This document shows positions 41,567 to 53,290 of a DNA stretch of 64,000 nt, piece after piece. A program made the translations under genes and the position numbers. The stretch is from Phytophthora colocasiae (Eukaryota; Oomycota; Peronosporomycetes; Peronosporales; Peronosporaceae), in assembly GCA_018806915.1 (NCBI GenBank), contig JAGKQI010000052.1, positions 1,674,001 to 1,738,000 of the forward strand. Direction: 5' to 3'. The notes below the pieces were generated by a model, which had not been told where the DNA came from, ran no database searches, and saw only the letters and a program-made list of their open reading frames with translations. Position 1 is the first letter of the stretch; each line of letters starts with the position of its first letter.

Positions 41567-42215
41567 TCATCGTCATTTTGGATAGCAGTGACGAAGAAAA
41601 TGAGACGCTGCGACTAGTGCCTTTGGAGAACGAGGTCGATCAAGTTCCCATTTGTCCATCAGTTTGGTGATTGCGGCTGTGATGATCCGTGCGAGGTTAA
41701 AACGTGTCGTAACACTCGAATGAACATCTTCTGCAAGGACAATTGCTGTGTCTGGGACGAGCTGTGCGGGAATCGTCCGAGAGACTCTCCGAAGGTGGCT
41801 GTAAAGCAGGACGCTGCTACGCTACACTTTGCTATTGTTACAACTGCGGATATAAAAGTCGGTGACGTACTCGGCGAGTACCTGGGTCAGCTACATATTG
41901 TGTCCAAGGACGTGTCGGCACGCCCGGAGATCGCTGAGCACGAGGGCTCGTACCGATCACCGCAGTATGCACGTAGGGATTGACTACCATCCTAGGTGGA
42001 CGCATGCGATTTGCAAATCATTCGTGCGTTGCGAACGCCCGGTTCTTCGAGTTCGCGGATGGCAGACGCCACACCGTGGTTGTCGTGACAACAGAAGCCG
42101 TTGAAGCCGGGAAAGAAGCCACAGTTAACTGTGGAAACGACAATCCATATCTAAGTCATACTTGGCGGCAGAGGAGCACCAACAAACACGTTGTTATTGG
42201 GCGACAGGTTATATT
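41567..42215 (+). pseudogene. SET-domain (lysine methyltransferase-like) gene fragment, broken
   Basis: An acidic start (DSSDEENETLRLVPLENEV) leads by a frame change into a Cys-rich pre-SET/AWS-like segment: CGCDDPCEVKTCRNTRMNIF and KDNCCVWDELCGNR. A SET fold follows (LHFAIVTTADIKVGDVLGEY), then a stop at 41982 and a shift. In the next frame comes the SET core GGRMRFANHSCVANARFFEF (NHSC is the SAM-site signature) and VVVVTTEAVEAGKEATVNCG. The catalytic-face Tyr expected in the last motif (usually YG) is Cys-Gly here. The gene is cut at 42220 by the LTR retrotransposon and on its left by the pogo insertion. The likely ancestral role is histone lysine methylation; SET proteins of this type occur in oomycete repeat regions as I recall. 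Confidence 0.7.
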
Positions 42216-42220
42216 ATGTG

Positions 42221-42661
42221 TGTAACGGGGTTATACGTACAAGTGGCTGTACCACTTATAACTCTAACAGTTGCGATAACTGTTAGAAGTTGGAAACGGA
42301 CCTTAGACCTTGGTGTGCAGTACACACCAATGAATACATGGGCAAACCCGTGGTTCGTGTGCATTTGTGCATATTATTGGTAGAAAGCAACGGATTTCTA
42401 CCAATCAATAAACAGAGTTTCTGCCAACCACACGTTGGCAGACCTTTAGAAATAGATAACAACAGTTATAGGAGGTCCATAATTTGCTTAGTGCCAAATT
42501 CAATAACAGGTCTCATTTTAGCAGTTTTAATTGTTTATATTTGATTTAATTATACTTATTTAAATAAGTATACTTAAATTAAGTCTATTCTAATTGCACG
42601 CTTCCTCATACACGTAAGCGCACGTGTATGCCACCTAATAGGTCTAAGCAGACCCATTACA
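42221..42661 (+). repeat. 5' LTR of the outer retrotransposon
   Basis: 441 bp, TGTAAC ... TTACA. It differs from the 3' LTR by scattered substitutions and small indels, for example near 42328 where the 3' copy has extra bases. It contains several perfect hairpins (for example arms at 42421-42428/42434-42441). Confidence 0.95.
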
Positions 42662-42663
42662 CC

Positions 42664-42681
42664 TGGTAGCACTTTGTAGTC
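42664..42681 (+). promoter_or_regulatory. Primer-binding site of the outer retrotransposon
   Basis: TGGTAGCACTTTG begins two bases after the LTR. TGG matches the CCA end of a tRNA; the tRNA cannot be named with confidence, though TGGTA.CA resembles initiator-Met sites. Confidence 0.55.
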
Positions 42682-42710
42682 CGTCCCACGACCGACTGCT
42701 GTTCGTTCGT

Positions 42711-43697
42711 ATGGAGTCATACGAACGCGGGGTAGAGAACTCCCCAATGGATGAGGGATCCACTGGGACCCCTCAAACGTCCGTGACGCGCACGGACTGT
42801 GCCCACCTGTCAGATCAGGAGTGGGAAGCTCTCCAAAGACTTTCGGAAGTCATTGGAGAGGCAGCGGTAGCGGCGATGCTTCGTACGCTATCGCCGACAG
42901 AGCAACACGGTGTTGCTCTGGGGTACATTGTTAAGGAGCAACGAGATGTTGCTGCCTCGGTGGCTTCCCCTAAGCCACGCGTGGAGTCGTTGAAACTCCA
43001 CGTGAGTACCTACACGGGGAAGGAGGACGAGACCCTCCTTCGTTGGCTTGTCGAACTCGACACAGCCGTTGCGGCTCGACGTATCGTCGATCCGATGTCG
43101 AAGGTCGCGTTCGCCATGTCATGTCTTGGCGGACGTGCAAGGAGTTGGGCCTATGGGCGCCGACTCTCGGATCCTCCGTGCTTCAGCACGTTCGAGGTGT
43201 TCAAAGAGGAGCTCAAGCTTGCGTTTGAGCCCCCTAAGAACGAGTTCAGATCGAGGGCGGAGTTTCTCGATCTGCAGCAGGGCAAGGATGATGTTCACAC
43301 CTTTGCCCAGCGTGCTCGATTCTTGGTATTGGACATAGTGGCCAACCCGGTCGACGAGGCGACCAAGGTCGTCACGTTCATGAAGGGACTAAGAGATGGT
43401 CCCGTCAAAACATACCTCTTCCGAGAGTATCCGAATACTCTCGAGGAGGCGATCAGCCTTGCGATGCAAGAGGAGTTTAGCCGGCGTCAAGCTAAACTCC
43501 ATGCGAACGCGCCGAAGCCGGCGCGTCCTGTTGTGAAGACGGGAGGTCCTGAGTCTATGGGCCTCTCGAGTGCTACGACTGCTGGTCAACAGCAGCGTAG
43601 ATACGGCAAGGTCCGATGCTACAAGTGTAGTAACATCGGTCACTATGCACGCGAGTGCACAGCGGGCGGGCGTTCAAAAAACGCCAAGGACCAGTAG
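42711..43697 (+). CDS. Gag of the outer retrotransposon
   Basis: 328 residues from ATG 42711 (MESYERGVENSPMDEGST). The middle carries a retrotransposon capsid domain (LLRWLVELDTAVAARRIVDP ... VAFAMSCLGGRARSWAYGRR ... FEVFKEELKLAFEPP). The C-terminus has one CCHC zinc knuckle, CYKCSNIGHYAREC, which binds RNA. The frame is intact. Gag forms the particle that packages the element RNA. Stop at 43695; the protease is reached in another frame after a gap. Confidence 0.9.
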   Translation: MESYERGVENSPMDEGSTGTPQTSVTRTDCAHLSDQEWEALQRLSEVIGEAAVAAMLRTLSPTEQHGVALGYIVKEQRDVAASVASPKPRVESLKLHVSTYTGKEDETLLRWLVELDTAVAARRIVDPMSKVAFAMSCLGGRARSWAYGRRLSDPPCFSTFEVFKEELKLAFEPPKNEFRSRAEFLDLQQGKDDVHTFAQRARFLVLDIVANPVDEATKVVTFMKGLRDGPVKTYLFREYPNTLEEAISLAMQEEFSRRQAKLHANAPKPARPVVKTGGPESMGLSSATTAGQQQRRYGKVRCYKCSNIGHYARECTAGGRSKNAKDQ

Positions 43698-43850
43698 GCG
43701 CGGGGCGTCCTACTGGTGATGCAGTCTCGCGTGTCGAGCTTGGACACGCGACGATGAGGACTGCTGCCAGGTTTCTCGCTGTAAGCTGCAAGATGACAAG
43801 CCAAACCTTGTCATCCTGAACGTGATGTCGAAGAGAGTTAACTCTCTTCT

Positions 43851-44591
43851 GCGCTAGTGGACTCGGGCGCGTCGAACAACTTTGTTCGACAGGGAAGTCT
43901 TCGAAGACTTGACTTCGAAGAGGCTGACACGCCTCGCAGCGTGTTGGAGGTGCGGTTGGCAACAGGTGCCACCGTGAGGACTGAGAAGCGCGTAGTCCGT
44001 GTGCGCTTCTCTTACAAACGAAGGACGTTTGTAGAAGATTTTATCGTCTTGGACCTAGACGATAAGTTCGACGTGGTATTAGGCATGACGTGGCTTGCAC
44101 GGCATGACCCGGTGATCAACTGGGAGAAGCGTACGCTCGTACGCTTCAACAACGCATGCGCGACAGAGAGCGATGGCCCTGTCAGTGCTGCACATGCACC
44201 AGGCGGTGCATGTGATTCCCCAGTTGAGGCAGCCGCGTCCGCCGCTGCCTCCGATCGCCGCCGGCGACCGCCAGCGACTCAGGGAGTCGTTGGGAGAAAA
44301 TGTGTGTCGACTCAGAAATCTGAGCCGAAGGGTCGCGGTCACATGAGTGATGGTCAGGTGAATGTGAATGATGTTTGTCACATAAGTGATGGTCAGGTGA
44401 ATGCGATTCACCTGAGAGAAGGTAACATACCGGTATTACCGGTATCCTGGAGGTACTTCAAGCCTCCAAGGGTCGCGCCGACGACGTCGCGTCAACTCTG
44501 GGAGTTGACGAAGCAAATAGAATTCGGAGAACCGAAAGGCGTGCGTCAGCTCTGGGAGCTGACGATACGTGTACAAGTGAACACTCGCTAG
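43851..44591 (+). pseudogene. Protease region of the outer retrotransposon
   Basis: The aspartic protease active site is ALVDSGASNNFVRQG (Asp-Ser-Gly), followed by FDVVLGMTWLARHDPVINW, the flap and C-terminal part. After about 44150 the frame is low-complexity linker and contains tandem SDGQVN units (44345-44400). It stops at 44589. It is separated from gag by frame changes and from the RT by about 700 bp of broken linker, so the polyprotein is not continuous. Confidence 0.75.
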
Positions 44592-45279
44592 CGCTGGAAG
44601 CTAGCGAGAGCACGTCAACTCCGGGAGTCGACGATGCGGTTGCTTCATCCGCTCCGAGAGCAGATGGAGGCGCAGCGATTCAGGGAACCGACTGCGCGGC
44701 AGGAGGTGCCGGCGGTTGCAAATGTCCAGCACCCGAACAACCCGCGTGCTCACGTGCAGCAGCGCTGCACGCGATGAGCGGCACTCAAGCCGGGCTTGAT
44801 AGTGCGAGTCAGCGGAAGGAATCCGCTGACGATTGCGATAACGTCCCGTCCAAGGTGCGATGCCTTGGACGTGGAGCACCTGGAGCCGGGCTCCATGGTA
44901 GACCTTCGCGGCGCAAGCTCAGGGAGCTGCGCGAGTCTCAGTCCGGGATTGAGACGGGTGTGTCTGCAGTGCAGACACTGAGTGTCGAGACGTTGAACGT
45001 CTTGACACGTACTGGTACTGGATTTACAGTACCAGAGGATGCGGTTGGAGAATCCGCCGACGTGTGCGTCGGCGTTGACCGCACTTCCAACGATGAGTTG
45101 GAAGCGCTTCGCGCGGGACTTGTACGATGGACGGATCGAACCAATTTGCATGCTCTCGGATATCGAGAGAGTGGATCGCGAGGCCGAAGAGCTGAAGCAG
45201 CTCGTCGTCGATGGGATCACTGAGGGTGATGACTCCCTCAGTGCGAAGACTAAGAAGCAGCGCTTCGAAGAGCAGAGTT
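44592..45279 (+). pseudogene. Linker region of the outer pol, frames broken
   Basis: Readable pieces include DRTSNDELEALRAGLVRWTD and CMLSDIERVDREAEELKQLV, which look like the protease-RT linker, in changing frames. There are no catalytic motifs. It is dense in hairpins. Confidence 0.5.
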
Positions 45280-45661
45280 AGGACTCGTTGAAGTCGAGTT
45301 CCTACTACGAAGTTCTGCGGGAGTACAAGGATGTACTCCCGGACGAGCTTCCTTCGGAGCTTCCGAAGGACAAGGGCGTACAGCACGAGATTGATCTCGT
45401 GCCGGGCACGAAGTACTGTGTTACACGGCAGTGACCACTGCCGCGTGAACAAGTGCAAGCGATCGACGACTTCTTTGAAAGTCGTCGTCTTGCAGGTCAA
45501 GTGCGGGAATCGAAGTCCCCACACAGTGCCCCAACGTTCTGTGTTAAGAAACCACAGGGCGGCTGGCGCATCGTTCATGCGTATAACAAGCTGAACGATG
45601 CGACGATACCGGCGCAGACGCCGATACCGCAAAAAGATGTTATCATCGATTCGGCCTGAGC
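45280..45661 (+). pseudogene. Reverse transcriptase of the outer element, first part
   Basis: Starts with YYEVLREYKDVLPDELPSEL and IDLVPGTKYCVTRQ, then an in-frame TGA at about 45432 where Trp is expected, then PLPREQVQAIDDFFESRRL, SAPTFCVKKPQGGWRIVHAY (RT motif 1/2) and ATIPAQTPIPQKDVIIDS. It is cut at the inner element; the second half resumes at 59482. The junction bases GCCTGAGC before the duplicated ACTA are out of frame, so the RT was already damaged or lost four bases. Confidence 0.82.
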
Positions 45662-45665
45662 ACTA

Positions 45666-47121
45666 TGTGGTGAAGCGCGAATAAGAAATCCGAGAAAAGG
45701 CAACGTCAGGCCCAGAGAGAGTCGGATCAAGCGACAGGGGCCTCTGGCGTGGCAAGATACCGGTTGATGACCCCAGATTGCGCGAATGACGGCTGACGAA
45801 TGGACACGGATCGGTAATCGCCTTGATCTCTCCGCAAGTGGATGATGGATGGCGTCTTGGTCGAGTGAGACTAAGCGATCAGAGAGCCCCGCCGTAAGGT
45901 CTCACGTAGTGGCTCAGCACCGGGGAGAAGGAGACCAAAGCAGCGGCAGATCAGGGCAGGCACGATCCGCTGTGGATCGACGACGACCTGATCGTGAGAT
46001 GCCGCCGAAGAAGGGGGCCGATATCCAACGATCAGTGTGAATTGCACAAGATCAATGACGCTACACACCGTGTTAAGCCGAAGGAGATTCGAAGAGTACC
46101 CAAGGAAGCAGTCATGCAGAGGTCATCCCAAGAGGTGATTTCTGGTTCGAACAATGGCGGCAGCATCAGTCGCACGGGGGAGCGATGCTCAAGTGCAGGG
46201 AGATCGCGATCTTAAATATCAGTGGTGCGGAGATACGAGATCAAGTGAGAAGATTGCCGATCAGGACCATTGTTCAAGCTGGCCGATCAAGGCTACGGTC
46301 AAGACTACTGTTCAGAGCAGCTGATCAAGACTGCCAATCGAGATCGAGATCGGTGATCGAGATCGGTGATCGAGATCGCGATCAAGGGTTAGGAGATATC
46401 GAGATCGAGGATCGGAGGAGCAGCTGTGTAGCCGGATGTCAGGTGATCGTAGGATAGCAGATGAGGATGGGACTAGTAGACATGGAATAACCATAAACAG
46501 AATCGAATTTGCTCTGGACCTCACAAGTGCCTTCATCCAAGACTGGAACCGGGAATTACATTGGCCCACCAGCATCAAGAAGGTAAGGAGAAGAGATCTA
46601 GCATAGAGGTTAATTCTGGATAATACATTGGCCAGTTTTACCCTATCTAGTGATCTATCCTTTACGTGCGAACTACGGATCGGAAGGAAATGGCTGCTTG
46701 GCCTGGCGATCTCGTCGACTCTCAACCCATCAAGACACCCGCTATAGGAAGCGGCAAGCATCGTAAAGGAAGGGATCAGATCCCCAACATTGGACCCTTG
46801 GAAGGCCTGGATCGAAGATCAGGCGACCGGATCAAGGCTCGAGTATTCGCCCATGACCCGGATCAACCCCTCCGAGGTAGAGTGAAGTATTCCCACGCTA
46901 TCTCAAACCCCTGCGTCACCCAAGACATTCTTCTCGTCCCAAGACATCTTCAGAAGTCACCTGGAAGAGCGTAACCCGCCTACCGACGGGTACACAAGGT
47001 GAACACTACACGCAGCAAGATCACGGATCATCGGGGGACCCCCTCCGTTAGTCGGTGTCTGGGCGCAAGTGGCGATCGCGATCGGCCTCAACCAGATTTT
47101 GGACAGATCCGCCCCACCACA
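45666..47121 (+). repeat. 5' LTR of the inner retrotransposon
   Basis: 1456 bp. I counted about four differences from the 3' LTR (near 45806, 45826, 46086 and 47113), so about 99.7% identity. It has a GATC-rich block with short tandem GATCGA units at 46335-46385. Confidence 0.95.
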
Positions 47122-49398
47122 ATGGTGCGTGTGCCCGGATCTTCTGGTGACTTCGGATATCACCGTGAGTCCCAAGAAGATGTCAAGATTAAAGAAGAAC
47201 AAGGGGAAGAAGTGCCTACGAAAGTTGGATCGACGGAGGCACCGATGAAAACAGAAAGATCCACAGATCAGCAGAGTTCTGGGAGGATCTCTACTGACAA
47301 GCACGAGGCAGACCTGGATCGCAATCCAGATCTTGAAGAAAAACCTCGAATTCCTCTAAGGCCCCTTCGAGGGCCACCGCGGATCTCGATGAAAATCGAG
47401 ATCCGCACACGAGCGATAAGGAATCAGCAAAGCTGAAACCTAATCTGCTCACCAAGTCCACTGTTGCCTCAAGATCGACCAAGAAAAAGAAGATCAAGAG
47501 CACCCGGACGAAATTGAAAGCTCCAGACTCAGAGCCAGAAGATATGATCAGCCCGGGATCGACGATTACCAAGGACGCGATCGAGCAGGCCTATTACAGG
47601 AAGATGCTAAGCGAGACCTTGCTTAACGATCCCGTTCTTACGATCATACAAGTCCGCCAGATCGGTAACCTCACCGGCCCGGTGTCGAAGCCCCGGACTA
47701 GCTCGGACCGCCTGAACGCGGTGAAGATTCTACTTGATCTGCTCCAAGAGGCTGGTTTAGTGGCTGGAGAATTCGACCCAAACTCTCTATTTGACCTGGA
47801 ACTGGAGGCGATTCAATCTGCCAACGCCCGATCCAGGCTATCAGACCGGATCGTCATGCTACGCGTCAGCGACCTCGGAACCAGACTCCGATAGCCCGAG
47901 AAGGCTGCAACGCATGTCGTTAGGCCCCTCCGGCGCCAAATTCCTGAAATCGCGTATGAAGAAACAAGATACGCGATCGGTGGCTACGAAACTGGAGGTC
48001 AAGACGCCCGATCAGCAAGAAAATCGCCGGATCCGGACAGACCAGACCGCGCCTACAACTAATGCCACTGGATCGAGCAACAAGTTGGACGACTACTTCC
48101 AGATGGCGATGGATCGTTTCCTAAAGGAACGGAGTCTCGTGACACCCCGATCGCCGATCAAAGGGGAGTTGGATGTTGATATGGAGTCCGTTACCGCATC
48201 AGATCCTGATGCATGGGAATACGATCCGGACGATCTGGGCATACCGAGTGCCGGTGGACAGATGTCGAGCCGAGCAGCGATCGCATCCGCGACGATCGGT
48301 CAAGGAGGATCGTCGATGATCCAGCGGGTCCGAATCTCAGCGATCTCGGATCTAAAAGACTTTGCGGGTAAAGATCTGGACGAAGATCGCGCTCGGGCCT
48401 GGATCGGTAAGGTCAAGTCAGCGTTCCAGCGTGATCAGGCTACGGAAGAAGAGAAATGCCTCACGTTTGCTGATCTGATGGTGGGACCGGCAAAGAACTG
48501 GTACAGGCAGCTCAGTCGAACGACGAAAACCAAGTGGGCGGATCTGTTGGACAGTTTCCAGACCCAGTATTGTGGGTTGGGTATGTCGGTCGCGTGGCAA
48601 TACTATCACGCTCGCAAACGATCGGAAGAGACTCCTCTCGATTATCTCTACCGGCTCAACGTGGCGGCTTTACGTGCTAGACTGAAGATCAAGGATGGGA
48701 GCCCTAAGGCCCGCCGGGAACATGTAGACCACTACATCGAGACATTGGGAGATCCCGAGTTAGCTGATCGGCTGACCCAACTCCGGCTAAGCGACGTCGA
48801 TGAACTGGAGGAGGTACTTCGTGCCCGGGAACGGGCGAAAAGCAGACAGCGTAAGTCTGCGTTCGGATCGAAGTACAGACAAAAGGCACCGGCCAGCGCC
48901 CCGGCAGCACCCACCCGAGCGGTGGTACGAGCGATCCAAACCTAAGATCCGAGCTCGGAATCGGAAGAAATATCTGGATCGGACGGATCCGATTCTGAAG
49001 GCGTTCTCCGGAGGATATATCTTGCCGCGTCAGAAGACAAGCCGATCGGCACTGGGGGCGCTCCCCACCAACAGGATCAGTCGCGATCACACACGAACGC
49101 GCAAGATCGAGTCCGGATCACGGATCGCGGGGGATCAGATCGCGATCGAGGTCGCTGTTCGCATTGTGGATCGCGGAAGCACACGGATCTGGACTGCTGG
49201 AGACGTCTAACATGTGACAAGTGCGGAAAGAGGGGCCACCCAACGGATCGCTGTCTATATACCTGCCGTGGTTGTGGGGAGATCTATGAAGCTGGAGAAT
49301 GCCCCATGGAAGAATTCTACAACCAGATCCGCAAGTGGTACGATCCGACCCGACATGCCGGACTGTTCCCCGAGAAGGTGGAAAAGATGTTAAACTAG
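47122..49398 (+). pseudogene. Gag of the inner retrotransposon, frameshifted
   Basis: Read through at least three frame changes (near 47430, 47870 and 48943). The first 400 residues are charged and disordered. At about 48350-48700 there is a Gag capsid domain: RARAWIGKVKSAFQRDQ, LTFADLMVGPAKNWYRQLSR, DSFQTQYCGLG, and YHARKRSEETPLDYLYRLN. The last part, 49150-49300, has three Cys-rich knuckles: CSHCGSRKHTDLDC, CDKCGKRGHPTDRC and CRGCGEIYEAGEC. It ends GLFPEKVEKMLN at 49398. Three knuckles is more than the usual one or two. Gag packages the RNA. Confidence 0.78.
47123..47141 (+). promoter_or_regulatory. Primer-binding site of the inner retrotransposon
   Basis: TGGTGCGTGTGCCC starts one base after the LTR end (A at 47122). 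TGG fits a tRNA CCA end; the priming tRNA is not identified. Confidence 0.6.
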
Positions 49399-50683
49399 GA
49401 CGCTCGCCGGTTTGGAAACCGGTACGAGCCGAGCGTTCTGAGTACTGCATCTATGCATATGTGAACAAGAAATCGAGAGATCAAGATAGGGAGAATTCGG
49501 ATCTGCGCGGTAATACATGTAAGTTGCATTCGTATACTGCTAAGATCGCGAGTCTTCCCCGGATCGATGAGTTCTCGCGATCTGGTGCGGAAGTGGCTTT
49601 GGATCTCAAGGAAGGAGAATCCAGGGGGTATTGGAAGTACCACGCGCCAGGAAAATGGTTCCGCCAAGCCAAGATCGCAGGCAAGATCAATCATGAAAGA
49701 GCGATCTTGCTCCTGGACACTGGCGCCGAGGTATCCATCTTGGATACCACCTTTGCTCGTAAGGTTAGTGTGTTGGGATCGGTGACAATGTGTATACCAC
49801 CGAAGGGAGAACCAGGATCAAGATCACGCTTGCAGGATACTTGGTTTACTTTTTCGATATTTGGATCGGGGATCTATCCGGACAAGACGCTATCTTGGGT
49901 ATGGATTTCATGATCCCAGCTGGGGTCCGGATGGATCTAGCGAAGGGATCGATGTGCTTACCTAATGAAGTGGGGATCCCACTTAGTGGTCGCAAGAGAT
50001 TATACGGGGAAAAGGTAAGATCGGTGAAATTGGAGGAAGATCTACATATCCCAGTTGGGGGATCTGAAGAGACCGCATCGAGAGTGAAATTATCGGCGAC
50101 GGAGAAATTGTGGGTGACCAGAGGCGACCGATGGGTACCTACTGTGGTAGATGGACCCGGTCGAACTCGGTACTTAGTGATCACGAATTTGAGCGAGAAG
50201 ATTTTACGATTGGATCACAGACTACATGTCGGAATGGTACTTGATCAGGAAAAAGTGCCTCGATTCCCCGGGTTTGTGTCGGTCGGATCCCGGCGCTACA
50301 TGGAGTGGCAGAATCTAGCTCTAGAAGCGACTGTGGACGCAAGACTGGAACCTCAAGAATCCGTGGAGATCCCCTTGCCGTCGGCCGAACGGCCGACCTA
50401 CGTTACGCCGCGATCTATACTCCGTCGAGGTAGGACGGCCAATACCGATCTTGATCCTGCACCGATATCGACATTGGAATCTCGATCACCATCAACCGAC
50501 GCAGCCGAAGTCAAGGTCACTTTCCTCGAACCCAAACAGGATCCCATGGACACCCCAACGATTACGATCAGTTCCGACAAGACCCCGAGTGGCGAAGCTG
50601 GGGGCGGTGAGACTGAGACGAATGAGAGCTTGCCAGATCAGACCCCAGATCAGATCGGACATGCGAAGAAGAGATCGAGGTAA
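49399..50683 (+). pseudogene. Protease and linker of the inner pol
   Basis: The active site is AILLLDTGAEVSILDTTF (Asp-Thr-Gly, about 49703-49755). A one-base shift near 49790 leads to ITLAGYLVYFFDIWIGDL and DAILGMDFMIPAGVRMDL, the end of the protease fold. From about 50000 comes a beta-rich segment, then a disordered region to the stop at 50681. A second shift separates it from the RT. It processes Gag-Pol in active copies. Confidence 0.75.
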
Positions 50684-52235
50684 AAACAGAAAAACCAGAT
50701 TTTCAAATCGAGATCAAACATGTATCCGACGCTGACGCCGGCCCCACGGTTGAGGACACCCCGATCCTGACGGCCAAGGACGATAGACTCCGTGATCCAT
50801 CGACGAACGAACCCGATCCGACATCTCCGGAAGGGATCGAGAACGCCGATCAGACCCACTTACACGAAAGCGGCGATTTTTCGGCCGAAGATCTGGCCGA
50901 TAACCTCGCAGTAGTACCAGAAATCCAGATCTCCACCACTGAAGAAGTCAGGATCGAAGATCTGCAGGTAGGGAATCCGGGATCGGCTACCCCGGAGGAG
51001 ATCGAGAAACTTCGACAGATTATTTGGAAGAAGCGACATCTCCTGATCGGGAAAGGAAACGCACTTCCTCCGGCGGCCAAGGGCATTATATGCGATATTG
51101 ACGTGGGTGATGCAAAGCCAATTGCACAACGAGTCCGAAAGGTGGCGCCACAGTTCCGCGAGAAAGTATCGGATCTTATCAAAGGACTCCTAGCTGCCAA
51201 GATCATCCGGCCGTCGACCTCGCCATGGGCATCTCCGATCGTGGTGATCATCAAGAAGAACGGTGTAGACATCCGACTATGTATCGATTATCGGCTGGTG
51301 AACGGTCTCACAAGGCTGATGATCTACCCGATGCCTCTGATCAATGACCTGCTAGAAGATCTTGACAAGGTTCTGTGGTATTGTTCATTAGACATGGCGA
51401 GTGGATTCTGGGTCGTATCAATGACCGATCGAGCTCGCGCGATCTCAGCTTCATCACTCCATTTGGCCTTTTCGAGTGGAATCGCATGCCGTTCGGGCTG
51501 AAGAACGCCCCTCAGATCTATCAACGTCTGGTGGACAACGCTCTATATGGATTTTTGAAGATCTCCCAGTCAGGGAATACGGAAGACTCCGCAGATGTGT
51601 TTGAACCAGGGATCCCGGAGGATCCTGGTCGCCCGTCGGTTCTAGGACGGAGATCATACATCGACAATATCTTGATCACGGCTGGATCCTGGGATCAAAT
51701 GTGCGATCGGGTGGAAGACCTATTGGAGGCCTGTGATAAATGGAATCTCTCGATCAGTGTGGCAAAGAGCTTCTGGGGCATAGATAAGGTGGAATATCTC
51801 GGACACAAAGTGTCGATCGATGGATTGGAGGCAAACCCGAAGGACTTGAAATCTCTGACGGATCTACCATTCCCTGGATCACTCCGATCTATGCAATCGT
51901 TCCTAGGAAGTTTGAACTACTATAGTCGGTTCATCGAGGATTACGCGATCTATGCATCGGTCCTGTATGAACTACGTGAAGTGGAGTTCGCGGACCTGAA
52001 GAAACGACCAGACCTACGAAAGATCATGGATAGAATGGACCCGATCACTCAAGATCCCGTCGCGCTTAAGTCAAGTCGGGATAGATCACTAGATATCCCG
52101 ACTCAAAGAAACGATAGTACACCGGATCCTGACTTGGGGGCGATGTCTTCACCCTGTTCAAGCGAGATCGGAGCCAAACTGGGCCTAAAGACTGGCGACG
52201 AGAGGTGGGGTAGGGCATACAGGGCGTTTACAGCC
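50684..52235 (+). pseudogene. Reverse transcriptase of the inner element
   Basis: Begins with linker; the RT starts near 50980 (EEIEKLRQIIWKKRHLL, GKGNALPPAAKGIICDIDVG). Motifs: STSPWASPIVVIIKKNGVDI, RLCIDYRLVNGLTRLMIYPM, WYCSLDMASGFWVVSMTD, a one-base shift near 51450, FGLFEWNRMPFGLKNAPQIY, then an extra segment of about 35 residues, then SYIDNILITAG. The usual active-site pair is Asp-Asp; here the second is Asn (51666-51668), which should inactivate the polymerase. EYLGHKVSIDGLEANPK and FLGSLNYYSRFIEDY follow as the thumb/connection. Confidence 0.85.
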
Positions 52236-53290
52236 TTGAAAACCAAGATCGCGTCCACCCCGATCCTTCGTCACTTCGACATGACGAAGTTACCCGTGGT
52301 GATCGTGTATGCTAGTGACTGGGCGATTTCCGCCGCACTAATGCAGGAACACGACCAGATCTACCACCCGGTCGCGTTTGCCAGCCGAACCTTGAAGACG
52401 AACGAGCTGAACTATAATGTTGCCGAAAAGGAGGTGTTGGCTCTACTTCGGATCTTGGATCTACACTACACCCTGTTGGTGGGACGTCGGATCAAGGTCC
52501 TAACCCGACACTCCACGCTTGCCTGGCTGTTCAAGTCTGCCGGCCTCCAAGGACGTCTGGGACAATGGTCTGCTCTTCTGTCCCCATGGACACTCGAGAT
52601 CACGAAGTGTACGAAGGGAGAGGATGAGATACTGGGGGCGATCGCTGCTAATATAACGCCTAGATCGGAGATCGACGAAGCCCTGATCGCGATCGCGCCA
52701 CGAAAGGAGCCAAAACGTCGGATCCAGATGCCGATCCCCACCGTAAACCCAGATGAGGAGCTGTGGGTTATAAGTTTCGACGGATCGGCACGCGTGAAAC
52801 GAGGGGAGGCGCATTCAGCGCAATCGTGTGGAGTTTGCCGGAGTGGAAAGTGATCAAGGCTAGATCGGATTATGCTGAAAGCCTTACTGTCAATGAAGCG
52901 GAATACCGTGGACTCTTGCTAGGTCTTAGCATGATCGCACAGTTAGAACGCCGCCGTTTGGTCGTTTGTGGCGATTCGAACCTGGTGATCCGACAAGTTC
53001 GGGGCGAGATCGACTGTAAGGCGCCAGGATTGACGTTACTGAAACAGAAAGTGCTGGATCATTTGCGGAATTGGGGAGATCACGAGCTTGTCCATGTGAA
53101 GAGAGACTGGAATGGGAGTGCAGATAGCTTGGCGAGTGCCGCGCTGCAACGAGGAAGCGGGATCGAAGTCCACGATGAGGCAGATCGATGCGATCTGATC
53201 ACCCTGAATCGACTTAATGAGGTGCTGATCCCTCGAGTTAAGGATCGAACTGTGCAAGTGTCGGCCGTAGCCACGCGTGCAGCCCGAGCG
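52236..53290 (+). pseudogene. Two RNase H domains of the inner element
   Basis: First domain, 52250-52640, the Gypsy RNase H: PVVIVYASDWAISAALMQEH, HPVAFASRTLKTNELNYNVA, EKEVLALLRIL. Ser replaces a residue in the usual DASD, leaving ASD, so the first acidic residue is missing and this copy may be structural only. Second domain, 52770-53140, a cellular/archaeal-like RNase H: ELWVISFDGSARVKRG with Asp, ESLTVNEAEYRGLLLGLSM with Glu, RLVVCGDSNLVIRQVRGEI with Asp, and HVKRDWNGSADSLASAAL. All key acidic residues are present. A one-base change near 52805 shifts frame. Confidence 0.82.

Noticed and set aside
46312..46761. Minus-strand 149-codon ORF present in both inner LTRs (also 58672-59121)
   Set aside because: It is duplicated only because the LTR is duplicated; no start context or protein-like composition beyond the GATC-rich bias.
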